DNA of 14,860 nucleotides, from assembly GCA_900321505.1 (NCBI GenBank), contig ONWK01000064.1, positions 1-14,860 on the forward strand. Direction: 5' to 3'. Of the stretch, positions 1 through 6,275 are shown one piece after another. Origin of the DNA: an uncultured Eubacteriales bacterium. GTDB lineage: Bacteria > Bacillota > Clostridia > Lachnospirales > Lachnospiraceae. The position numbers and the translations under genes were made by a program. Every line of letters starts with the position of its first letter. The first letter of the stretch is position 1. A model generated the notes under the pieces. The model ran no database searches. It had not been told where the DNA came from and saw nothing but the letters and a program-made list of their open reading frames with translations.

Positions 1-1106
1 ATTGCCATAAATGTACCTGCGGCGACCGCAGTACCGATAACGCCTGCCACATTCGGGCCCATTGCATTCATCAGCAGGAAGTTGGTGGGGTCATATTCCG
101 CTCCTACCTTCTGTGATACTCTGGCTGCCATGGGAACAGCTGATACGCCGGCCGATCCTATAAGCGGATTGACCTTGCCCTTAGTGACGGCGCACATTAG
201 TTTACCAAATAAGATACCCATCACGGTTCCGAGAATGAACGCGATAAGACCGAGCAGGGTGATCTTAAGAGTGCTGACCTTAAGGAAGGCTTCTGCACTT
301 GTTGTTGCTCCTACTGATGTACCAAGCAGGATAACAACGATATACATCATAGCATTTGAAGTTGTCTCTGTAAGCTGCTTTACAACACCTGACTCCCTGA
401 AAAGGTTACCCAGCATGAGCATACCGATAAGAGGTGCAGTTGTAGGCAGGATCATACATACTACGAGGGTTACTACGATGGGGAAGAGGATCTTCTCCAG
501 CTTTGTAACCTGTCTCAGCTGCGGCATACGTACCTTGCGTTCTTTTTCCGTAGTCAGCAGCTTCATGAAAGGAGGCTGTATGACAGGCACAAGGGACATA
601 TACGAGTACGCCGCGACCGCAATGGGGCCGAGAAGTGTTCCGCCCATTCCGAGCTTTCCTGCAAGGAAAATGGATGTCGGGCCGTCGGCACCGCCGATGA
701 TTGAAATGGCTGCTGCTTCTTTTCCGGTAAAGCCAAAGGCTATTGCAAGGAAATAAGCGCCGTAAATACCAAACTGAGCCGCCGCACCCAGGATAAAGCT
801 CGGCGGATACGCGATGAGCGGACCGAAATCCGTCATGGCTCCGACTCCCATGAAGATCAGGGAGGGGAGGATACTCCATTCATCAAGCTTATAGAAGTAA
901 TGAAGCAGTCCGCCCTCTTCTATAATGCTCGGAAACATGTTTACAAGAAACATACCAAACGAAATAGGAACCAGCAAAAGCGGCTCAAAACCCTTGGCAA
1001 TAGCAAGATACATGAAGATGAACGCTATCAGTATCATGATGTAATTCTTCCAGTCCAGGGTTGCAAAGCCGGTCTGTTCTGCCAGATTCTTAAGTATATC
1101 CAGCAT
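1..1106 (-). CDS. Sodium-pump decarboxylase beta subunit (OadB/GcdB/MmdB family), 3' end cut by window
   Basis: Membrane subunit that decarboxylates carboxybiotin and couples this to Na+ export. I translated it by hand from the ATG at 1104-1106; 368 codons are visible with no stop. The protein is very hydrophobic, with many membrane segments. It carries the family's AISIIGGADGPTSIF segment around residues 133-147, whose Asp (about residue 141) corresponds to the Asp known to be essential for Na+ transport in Klebsiella OadB. The visible end reads MGPNVAGVIGTAVAAGTFMA, the conserved C-terminal membrane region, so probably only about ten residues are missing. The length fits the ~375-residue GcdB/MmdB type. 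A perfect AAGGAGG lies 7 nt before the ATG. It is the last visible gene of a four-gene cluster, 36 bp after the biotin carrier. Family assignment is firm; the decarboxylase's substrate is not known from this subunit. Confidence 0.93.
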   Translation of the reverse strand, partial: MLDILKNLAEQTGFATLDWKNYIMILIAFIFMYLAIAKGFEPLLLVPISFGMFLVNMFPSIIEEGGLLHYFYKLDEWSILPSLIFMGVGAMTDFGPLIAYPPSFILGAAAQFGIYGAYFLAIAFGFTGKEAAAISIIGGADGPTSIFLAGKLGMGGTLLGPIAVAAYSYMSLVPVIQPPFMKLLTTEKERKVRMPQLRQVTKLEKILFPIVVTLVVCMILPTTAPLIGMLMLGNLFRESGVVKQLTETTSNAMMYIVVILLGTSVGATTSAEAFLKVSTLKITLLGLIAFILGTVMGILFGKLMCAVTKGKVNPLIGSAGVSAVPMAARVSQKVGAEYDPTNFLLMNAMGPNVAGVIGTAVAAGTFMA

Positions 1107-1142
1107 CGTTAATCCTCCTTCAATGGATTGATCAGGCGATCA

Positions 1143-1535
1143 CTAATTAAGCGTTGCCAGAGTATCCCCGGCTTCCACGCTGTCGCCTACTCCTGCATTG
1201 ATGGAAGCGATTGTACCGTCTTCCGGAGCAACGATCTCATTTTCCATCTTCATGGCTTCAAGTATCATCAGAACCTCACCACGCTTTACGTTCTTGCCAA
1301 CCTCAGCCTTAACACTGAGGATCTTACCGGGCATGGGAGATGCTACCGTAACGCTTCCTTCAGAACCGGATGCCTTCGGTGCAGGTGCTGCTGCCGGTGC
1401 AGGCGCTGCCTTGGGTGCTGGTGCTGCTGCTTTGGGCGCAGGTGCTGCTGCCGGTGCGGGTGCCGCTCCTGCCGCACCTTCCTCTACGGTTACATCATAG
1501 GTTGCTCCGTTAACGGTTATTCTGTAATTTTTCAT
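1143..1535 (-). CDS. Biotin carrier subunit of the sodium-pump decarboxylase
   Basis: Small (130 aa) biotin carboxyl carrier that shuttles the carboxyl group from the carboxyltransferase to the membrane subunit. Residues 1-19 (KNYRITVNGATYDVTVEE) form the short N-terminal strand segment usual in MmdC/GcdC-type gamma chains. Residues about 20-58 are an almost pure Ala/Pro/Lys flexible linker. Residues 59-130 are a biotinyl/lipoyl domain with PMPG at 67-70 and the biotinylation motif EAMKMEN, in which Lys96 is the expected biotin site. AGGAGG lies 7 nt upstream of the ATG. It lies 30 bp after the oadG-like gene and 36 bp before the beta subunit, so co-translation is likely. A separate biotin protein is expected because the carboxyltransferase has no biotin domain of its own. 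No lipoyl-type motif suggests an alternative. Confidence 0.95.
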   Translation of the reverse strand: MKNYRITVNGATYDVTVEEGAAGAAPAPAAAPAPKAAAPAPKAAPAPAAAPAPKASGSEGSVTVASPMPGKILSVKAEVGKNVKRGEVLMILEAMKMENEIVAPEDGTIASINAGVGDSVEAGDTLATLN

Positions 1536-1565
1536 GATATTCCTCCTGAATATATATACTCAAAT

Positions 1566-2567
1566 CTATCTAACTCGACGAATGGATCTTACCACCAGCT
1601 TATCATTACTTTCCGTATATGCCGGCGGGTGAACGACTGCTGCATTTCCTGTATTTCCTTCTGAAAGATAAGCATGAAGGGCCGCTGTAATGACTGCGAT
1701 CAGCTCTCCGTCGGAAACCTCTTCTCCGACTGCAGGAGTACCTTCCGCAAATGCAGGCACATCCGGAGCCGAAGGAAGCATCGATGTCTTAGCCGCGGGA
1801 GCTGCAGGTGCTGCAGGTGCCTTTGCCTGTTCCTTCTTATTTCCACCCAGGATCCTGGGAACAAACTTCAGAAGACTGATGATAAATGCAATGAAGATCA
1901 GAACTGCGAACACAACGCCCATACCGACGCCCATGTTCTTTGCTCCGTTTATAAGCAGTTCTGAAGTGGAATAAACAGCCGTAACTTCACATTCATCTGC
2001 TTTATAGGGGATCACATTGTTTGCAACCAGATACTCATCCACAAACTTGGATGCGCTCTCAGTACTGTAACCTGTAGAACCAAGGTTATTCTTAACATAA
2101 TCATCGGCGCTGGCAAAACCGGACATCATGGCCGCCTGCTCTAATTCGGAAAGGACCTGCTCCTTCTGAATATTAAAGAGCTTATTCTCCGTATAGGAGA
2201 TCTTTACATCCACATCACGGTTTTCGTATTTGCACCGTATGGTACAGAGGATATTTCCCTTTGCACCGTTTTCAAACTTAACCACATCATCCGACGTATC
2301 GAAGCCGACAAAACTGCCGACCTTATCCGTCTTCTCCAACTGCTGAAATCCTTTTACAGCCTGTTTCTCATAATCCTCGCCTTCTTCGATTATGTAATCG
2401 GCCTGCATACCCGTAACGGAACCGTAATTCTGAACGATGGATTTGGACATGTTTATCATTATGTCCTTATTGTATTCAAAAGCAGGTTCTTCTTCCGCGC
2501 ATCCGGACATAACAAAACAAAGCAGAAACAGGAGGAAAGGCAGTATTTTTTTCTTCATATTCCTCAT
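1566..2567 (-). CDS. OadG-family sodium-pump subunit with an N-terminal lipoprotein ectodomain
   Basis: A 333-residue protein of three parts. Residues 1-22 are a signal peptide ending in a lipobox-like VMSG before Cys23, predicting lipid attachment outside the membrane. Residues 24-205 form a soluble extracytoplasmic domain that I do not recognise. A membrane span lies at about 213-236, followed by a Pro/Ala linker and a C-terminal segment (DGELIAVITAALHAYLSE, then KLVVRSIRRVR) that is typical of OadG/sodium-pump gamma subunits. The topology (ectodomain outside, C-terminus in the cytoplasm) agrees with known OadG, which ties the cytoplasmic carboxyltransferase to the membrane subunit. Ordinary OadG proteins are only about 80-120 residues, so the ectodomain is an addition. 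The start chosen (MRNMKKK) has GAGG 5 nt upstream; a second ATG three codons later is possible. It sits 20 bp after the carboxyltransferase. Confidence 0.88.
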   Translation of the reverse strand: MRNMKKKILPFLLFLLCFVMSGCAEEEPAFEYNKDIMINMSKSIVQNYGSVTGMQADYIIEEGEDYEKQAVKGFQQLEKTDKVGSFVGFDTSDDVVKFENGAKGNILCTIRCKYENRDVDVKISYTENKLFNIQKEQVLSELEQAAMMSGFASADDYVKNNLGSTGYSTESASKFVDEYLVANNVIPYKADECEVTAVYSTSELLINGAKNMGVGMGVVFAVLIFIAFIISLLKFVPRILGGNKKEQAKAPAAPAAPAAKTSMLPSAPDVPAFAEGTPAVGEEVSDGELIAVITAALHAYLSEGNTGNAAVVHPPAYTESNDKLVVRSIRRVR

Positions 2568-2590
2568 TTCTTCCTCATTTCCTCCTTTTA
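2564..2590 (-). promoter_or_regulatory. Doubled ribosome-binding leader and four-codon mini-ORF before the oadG-like gene
   Basis: Right after the carboxyltransferase stop (2588-2590) come AAGGAGG (2581-2587) and a repeated AATGAGGAA unit. The strongest Shine-Dalgarno lies only 2 nt from a first ATG (2576-2578), which reads four codons (M-R-K-K) and stops. That stop, TGA, overlaps the ATG (2565-2567) of the real gene by two bases. The real ATG has its own weaker GAGG with a 5-nt spacer. Translational coupling through the mini-ORF is possible but unproven; the 2-nt spacing is too short for efficient initiation. Confidence 0.35.
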
Positions 2591-3994
2591 GCGGCTGCCG
2601 TGCTTTCTGCCGGGATGTTCCTCAGCCTTTGTGGACAGCATCTCAAATGCGGCAATGACGCGCTTTCTTGTAGCATCGGGCTCTATGATATCATCGATAT
2701 AGCCGCGTCTTGCAGCAGCAAGTGCGCTGCCCTGAAGCTCTGTATATTCCTTTGCCTTTTCCTTCTCAAGTGCAGCCTTGTCAGCAGCATTTGCAAGCTC
2801 TCCGGCATACATGATGCGTACAGCCATGGAAGCATCCATCATGCCGATCTTTGCATCCGGCCATGCATAAACCATATCTGCTCCGAGTGCCTTGGAATTC
2901 ATTGTGATATATGCTGAACCGTATGCCGCACCTGTTACAACGGTTACTGTCTCAACTGTAGCGTCGCTGTAGGCAAATGACAGCTCGGCAGCAGCCTCGG
3001 AGATCGTCTTCTCCTCTTCTACCGTTGCCGCAAAATTCTTTGCATTTACAAGTGTAAGTACCGGAATGCTGAAGGCATCAAGGAAACGTACGAAGCGTGC
3101 TGCCTTCTTCATGCCTGCGGTAGTAAGCTCCTGCTCCACATTTGCGATAACACCTACGGTGGCGCCGCCGAGACGGATAAGACCTGTCTTCATATCCGGA
3201 GCATATGCTTTCTTAAGCTCAACAAACTGAAGATCATCGGCAATATTCCTGATCTGATCCTCCACACTCATAGCCTGAATGCCGGGGATGGTTCTGTTCA
3301 GTTCATCCTCACAATCAATATATGCAATATCCTCATTATTTGCAGGAAGGAAAGTAACAAGCTTTCTGATCTCGGAAAGAACATCAGCCTCTGTCTCACC
3401 CACCATATCCACAAGGCCTGTATTCTCACTTACATAAGACGCTGCGGAGGTATCTACCTTGCCTTCATAATTTCCGGCAAGCGCATTCGGACTGTTGACA
3501 TAGAGCTTAGCGCTCTCCTTTGTCATAAATGTAAAATCTGTAAGAGACGGGATAACGGCTGTTCCTCCGCCGCAGGTTCCGAAAATTGCAGTGATCTGGG
3601 GGATAACTCCCGATGCCAGTGACATCTTACGGTAAATACGTCCGAAGGCTGTCAGCGCATCCGTAGCCTCCTGCAGTCTGAGACCTGCACAGTCAATAAG
3701 ACCTATCACCGGTGCTCCGCACTTCATAGCCATGTTGTAGAGATTTGCGATCTTCTTCGCATGCATCTCTCCGATGGATCCGCCCAATACGGATGCATCC
3801 TGGCTGTACACATAAACCAGCCGTCCGTCAATGACTCCGTAGCCCGTGATAACGCCATCCTTGGGTGTATCAAAGCTCTTCAGGTTGAAGTCAGTGTTTC
3901 TGGCGGTTACATAAGCACCGATCTCCACAAAGCTCGCTTCATCCAGCAGTGCCGAAATCCGCTCGTCCGCAGAGTACTTCTGTTTCTCGCTCAT
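2588..3994 (-). CDS. Divergent carboxyltransferase subunit (MmdA/PccB-like) of the biotin sodium-pump decarboxylase
   Basis: A 468-residue protein of the acetyl/propionyl-CoA carboxyltransferase fold, made of two crotonase-like halves. It most resembles methylmalonyl-CoA decarboxylase alpha (MmdA, about 510 aa): GYGVIDGRLVYVYSQD at 51-66, GGSIGEMHAKKI at 71-82, ASGVIPQI at 127-134, LGADMVYAWP at 370-379 and a C-terminal RKHG at 463-466. It begins about 30 residues later than MmdA, lacking the usual N-terminal helix. Several signature motifs are altered: SGGAR reads CAGLR (102-106), VPGFLPG reads NAKNFAAT (317-324), and the IIRHGAK stretch is gone. The glycines of one oxyanion hole survive (CGGG, 141-144), and AYGSAY (357-362) replaces the usual AYGGAY. 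GGAGG lies 7 nt before the ATG. It heads the cluster with gamma, biotin and beta subunits, so it should transfer carboxyl to biotin; the acyl substrate is uncertain. Confidence 0.85.
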   Translation of the reverse strand: MSEKQKYSADERISALLDEASFVEIGAYVTARNTDFNLKSFDTPKDGVITGYGVIDGRLVYVYSQDASVLGGSIGEMHAKKIANLYNMAMKCGAPVIGLIDCAGLRLQEATDALTAFGRIYRKMSLASGVIPQITAIFGTCGGGTAVIPSLTDFTFMTKESAKLYVNSPNALAGNYEGKVDTSAASYVSENTGLVDMVGETEADVLSEIRKLVTFLPANNEDIAYIDCEDELNRTIPGIQAMSVEDQIRNIADDLQFVELKKAYAPDMKTGLIRLGGATVGVIANVEQELTTAGMKKAARFVRFLDAFSIPVLTLVNAKNFAATVEEEKTISEAAAELSFAYSDATVETVTVVTGAAYGSAYITMNSKALGADMVYAWPDAKIGMMDASMAVRIMYAGELANAADKAALEKEKAKEYTELQGSALAAARRGYIDDIIEPDATRKRVIAAFEMLSTKAEEHPGRKHGSR

Positions 3995-4058
3995 TTTACG
4001 TCCTCCATATTATATATTCTTGTGGTTTCTGATATAAAAACCATTTTTGGCCCATTGT

Positions 4059-4087
4059 ATTTTATTACTTTTACCCGGCGATTTCAA
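4059..4087 (-). promoter_or_regulatory. Candidate sigma-70-type promoter for the decarboxylase cluster
   Basis: On the minus strand a TTGAAA (4082-4087) is followed after exactly 17 bp by TAAAAT (4059-4064). The predicted transcript start near 4052 gives a leader of about 57 nt ahead of the carboxyltransferase ATG at 3994. The terminator after pgsA lies upstream, which fits an independent transcription unit. The assignment rests on hexamer matches and spacing only. Confidence 0.5.
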
Positions 4088-4127
4088 GGCTAAAATTATG
4101 TGATTTCTGTTAAAGTAACTATTCAGC

Positions 4128-4200
4128 ACCCCATGAAAAACAGAATAAACGAAGACGAAATGCTTGCATTTCGGATTATTTATTCTGTTTTTCATGAGGT
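4128..4200. repeat. Long palindrome 1: 18-bp perfect inverted repeat with an inner 8-bp hairpin
   Basis: The arms CATGAAAAACAGAATAAA (4132-4149) and its exact reverse complement (4179-4196) are perfect over 18 bp. They extend outward by ACC/GGT after one mismatch (4128-4130 with 4198-4200). Inside sits a second perfect hairpin, CGAAATGC (4156-4163) and GCATTTCG (4166-4173), with a 2-nt loop. Neither end carries a poly-T run of terminator type. It lies between the pgsA terminator and the decarboxylase promoter and directly abuts palindrome 2. It may be one end or the core of a small repeat element; I do not recognise a named family. Confidence 0.85.
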
Positions 4201-4226
4201 GGCCAAGGCGCGGAGCGCCTCTGGCC
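4201..4226. repeat. Palindrome 2: GC-rich hairpin with GGA loop
   Basis: GGCCA (4201-4205) pairs with TGGCC (4222-4226), and AGGCGC (4206-4211) with GCGCCT (4215-4220). The loop is the trinucleotide GGA and a single C (4221) bulges on the right arm. This gives an 11-bp stem of very high GC, in contrast to the AT-rich palindrome 1 that it touches. No T-run follows, so it is not a standard terminator. Confidence 0.85.
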
Positions 4227-4228
4227 GC

Positions 4229-4264
4229 CCTACGTTCCGGATGCGCAGCATCCGGAACCGTAGG
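4229..4264. repeat. Palindrome 3: 16-bp GC-rich hairpin with GCA loop
   Basis: CCTACG (4229-4234) pairs with CGTAGG (4259-4264), and TTCCGGATGC (4235-4244) pairs with GCATCCGGAA (4248-4257). The loop is GCA and one C (4258) bulges on the right arm. Its design, a long stem, a three-base G-N-A loop and one bulged C on the same side, matches palindrome 2, which suggests that both belong to one element. Confidence 0.87.
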
Positions 4265-4282
4265 AGCTGAATGGTTACAAAT

Positions 4283-4322
4283 AAAAAATCACATCGGCAA
4301 TATCACACCGATGCGATTTTTT
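4283..4322 (-). terminator. Intrinsic terminator after pgsA
   Basis: On the minus strand, AAAAAATC and CATCGG pair with CCGATG and GATTTTTT, with one mismatch between the two blocks and a 10-nt loop. The stem is followed by a T-rich tail (T6, then ATTTGT in the transcript). It lies 27 bp after the pgsA stop and should end the ftsK-pgsA operon. The A-run and T-run are symmetrical, so it could also stop transcription from the other strand, though no plus-strand gene is visible. Confidence 0.88.
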
Positions 4323-4349
4323 CAGATATTATATTATCCTTCACTACAC

Positions 4350-4895
4350 CTACTTTGAAGAGGTGATCACTTCCCTGTTTTTATAAATGTAATCAAACAG
4401 GGAAATAAGCGTAAGCGCGAGTGCAAGATATACAAGAATCTTCTCTATGATATGCACGGTATCGCCGCCGAAATCACAGATGAGAAGGATAACCATGAAC
4501 ATCTGGACTACCGTTTTTACCTTACCCCAGATACTTGCTGCTATAACTCTTCCGTTATCGGACGCAACAAGCCTGAAACCGCTGATGGTAAATTCCCTTG
4601 CGATGATGATTATTACGATCCATGCAGGCATTCTGTCCGGCGTTGTCGATGTAAGGGCTATGATCGCGGAACAGATAAGAAGCTTATCTGCAAGCGGATC
4701 CATGAATTTTCCGAAATCCGTCACAAGATTATTCTTTCTTGCCAGATATCCGTCAAAGAAATCCGAGACGGATGCAAGGCAGAAGAACCCGAGTGCCCAC
4801 CATTTAGCTCCGGTAATGTCGGGTCTGAGCATGAAGAATATAAAGACCGGGATCATAATGACACGAAATACGGTTATCTTATTAGGTAGATTCAT
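4350..4895 (-). CDS. pgsA: CDP-diacylglycerol--glycerol-3-phosphate 3-phosphatidyltransferase
   Basis: Integral membrane enzyme (181 aa) that makes phosphatidylglycerol phosphate from CDP-diacylglycerol and glycerol 3-phosphate, the committed step to phosphatidylglycerol and cardiolipin. It begins MNLPNKITVFRVIMIPVFIF, the usual N-terminus and first membrane span of PgsA. The full CDP-alcohol phosphotransferase signature is present: Asp45, Asp48-Gly49, Ala52-Arg53, Gly62, Asp66 and Asp70, with the standard spacing. Further hydrophobic segments follow at about 72-90 and in the C-terminal half. The length is normal. AAAGGAG lies 10 nt before the ATG, a slightly long spacer, and the gene is 21 bp after rimO. 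The rimO-pgsA neighbourhood recurs in other Firmicutes. It is the last gene of its operon, with a strong terminator just after it. Other CDP-alcohol transferases are possible, but the N-terminus and context favour PgsA. Confidence 0.95.
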   Translation of the reverse strand: MNLPNKITVFRVIMIPVFIFFMLRPDITGAKWWALGFFCLASVSDFFDGYLARKNNLVTDFGKFMDPLADKLLICSAIIALTSTTPDRMPAWIVIIIIAREFTISGFRLVASDNGRVIAASIWGKVKTVVQMFMVILLICDFGGDTVHIIEKILVYLALALTLISLFDYIYKNREVITSSK

Positions 4896-4916
4896 AGCTT
4901 GGCTGCTCCTTTATCC

Positions 4917-6269
4917 TCAATCGGAGAGTTCACCTGTAAGGTCATACTCCGACGCTTCTTTTATTATTACAGGAAGTATTGTTCCTGATATAAGCTCCCT
5001 GTCACAGGGAAAAAATACAAATCCGTCAACTCCGGGGGCATCACGGTAGCTGCGTCCCACATATACTTCATCCTCCGGGATGTAGCCTTCCACTATCACG
5101 TCAAGCTCCCGTCCCACCTGTCTCCGGTTGATATCAAATGATATCTCCTGCTGCAGTTCCATTATCTCATCCCGATAACGAAGCTTAACTTCTTCATCGA
5201 TCTGATCAGGGAAAGCCGCAGCCGGCGTTCCATCCTCCTGTGAATAGGGGAAAACACCCAGGCGGTCGAATTCAAGTTCATCCAGTGCTTCCAGAAGAGC
5301 ACTGTGATCTTCTTCTGTCTCTCCCGGAAATCCGGTTATCAGAGTGGTTCTCAGCGTGATATCCGGTATTTCCTCCCTCAGCTTTCTTACCAGCTGAAAG
5401 ACCTGTTCCTTTGACAGCCTTCTGCCCATTCTTTTAAGAATATCCGTTTCAGTATGCTGAAGCGGCATATCTATATAATGTACAACCTTAGGCAGGGTTT
5501 TAATGGCGCTGATCAGCGCATCATCTATCTCCTCAGGATATGCATAAAGAATGCGTATCCATTCAAGCTCTTCTATCTCCGAAAGACGGCGCAGTAATTC
5601 CGGCAGCTTCTTTTCACCGTAGATATCCTTACCGTATACGGTGGTCTCCTGAGCTACAAGTATCAGCTCTCTGACGCCGCCGTCCACAAGCTCCATTGCG
5701 GTCTTCACCAGTCTGTTCATGGGGACGCTGCGGTACTTTCCTCTGAAATATGGGATCGCACAGTAGGTGCAGCGTTTGTCACAGCCCTCGGCTATCTTAA
5801 GATATCCGATATACGGCTGTCCTGATGCCGCTATTCTGGGACTCTCCTCAGTAAGGCGGTTAACATCCTTAAAAAGATTTATGCCGGTCTCGCCTTTCCT
5901 CAGCCTTTCGATCACCTCTGCGATCTCCGTAAAGGCCGTGGTTCCGATAAATGCATCCACTTCAGGCAGCTCACCCGCTGCATCCTTCTGGAAACGTTCC
6001 GACATACAGCCGGCAGCTATCAGATACTTTAATCTGCCGTCCTTTTTCAGCTGAGCCATCTGAAAGAGGGTATTTATGCTCTCTTCCAGTGCATCTCCTA
6101 TGAAACAGCAGGTATTTACAATGATAACCTCAGCCTCTTCGGGTTCCTCAGTAAGCATATAGCCCCTTTGGGAAAGTATACCCAACATTTCCTCGCTGTC
6201 AACTGTATTTTTATCACAGCCCAGAGAAATTAGTGCAATATGCAGTTGTTCCGCTGCCTGTTCCTTCAT
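4917..6269 (-). CDS. rimO: Ribosomal protein S12 methylthiotransferase (radical SAM)
   Basis: Cytosolic radical-SAM enzyme (450 aa) that adds a methylthio group to an Asp of ribosomal protein S12. The N-terminal MTTase domain begins IALISLGCDKNTVDSEE, the form that separates RimO from MiaB; its three cluster cysteines are Cys18, Cys54 and Cys88 (SLGC, VNTC, AAGC). The radical SAM domain carries the CxxxCxxC cluster motif at Cys163, Cys167 and Cys170 (EGCDKRCTYCAIP). The TRAM domain occupies about residues 385-448 and ends at GTILPVIIKEASEYDLTGEL. The length matches the family. The gene starts 6 bp after folD; its AAGGA overlaps the folD stop codon, so translation is probably coupled. The adjacent Cys54-Cys55 pair (NTCCF) is a small departure from the more usual NTCGF or NTCAF. 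Confidence is high that this is RimO and not MiaB or MtaB. Confidence 0.95.
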   Translation of the reverse strand: MKEQAAEQLHIALISLGCDKNTVDSEEMLGILSQRGYMLTEEPEEAEVIIVNTCCFIGDALEESINTLFQMAQLKKDGRLKYLIAAGCMSERFQKDAAGELPEVDAFIGTTAFTEIAEVIERLRKGETGINLFKDVNRLTEESPRIAASGQPYIGYLKIAEGCDKRCTYCAIPYFRGKYRSVPMNRLVKTAMELVDGGVRELILVAQETTVYGKDIYGEKKLPELLRRLSEIEELEWIRILYAYPEEIDDALISAIKTLPKVVHYIDMPLQHTETDILKRMGRRLSKEQVFQLVRKLREEIPDITLRTTLITGFPGETEEDHSALLEALDELEFDRLGVFPYSQEDGTPAAAFPDQIDEEVKLRYRDEIMELQQEISFDINRRQVGRELDVIVEGYIPEDEVYVGRSYRDAPGVDGFVFFPCDRELISGTILPVIIKEASEYDLTGELSD

Positions 6270-6275
6270 TAATCC

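Larger units (their letters stand above)
4133..4270 (+). other. Possible 45-codon frame spanning the palindromes (doubtful gene)
   Basis: A plus-strand frame from ATG 4133 to TGA 4268-4270 stays open for 45 codons across all three palindromes. It begins MKNRINEDEMLAFRIIYSVF and its second half is rich in Arg and Ser. The palindrome makes the opposite strand also begin ATG AAA AAC AGA ATA from 4195, so the shared MKNRIN start may be a by-product of symmetry. I see no Shine-Dalgarno before the ATG and recognise no domain. I treat it as a probable feature of the repeat element, not a proven gene. Confidence 0.15.

Noticed and set aside
82..756. Long plus-strand frame of 224 codons
   Set aside because: It lies wholly antisense to the beta-subunit gene, whose translation matches a known family throughout; the frame is a by-product of codon use in the real gene.
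1380..1480. Repetitive GCTGCTGCCGGTGC-like sequence
   Set aside because: It encodes the Ala/Pro hinge of the biotin carrier, which is normal for this family and not a separate repeat element.
1128..1974. Cys/Arg-rich and Ala/Gly-rich plus-strand frames over the biotin carrier and OadG-like genes
   Set aside because: They are antisense readings of the Ala/Pro-rich linkers and have no supported start or family.
4009..4014. Perfect TATAAT on the minus strand just before the carboxyltransferase
   Set aside because: A transcript from it would start within the Shine-Dalgarno (4002-4006), and no -35 lies at the right spacing. The TTGAAA/TAAAAT pair at 4059-4087 fits better.
4010..4195. A 61-codon minus-strand frame ending near the decarboxylase promoter
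   Set aside because: It starts inside palindrome 1, has no Shine-Dalgarno, covers the candidate promoter, and encodes nothing recognisable; its first codons exist only because of the palindrome.
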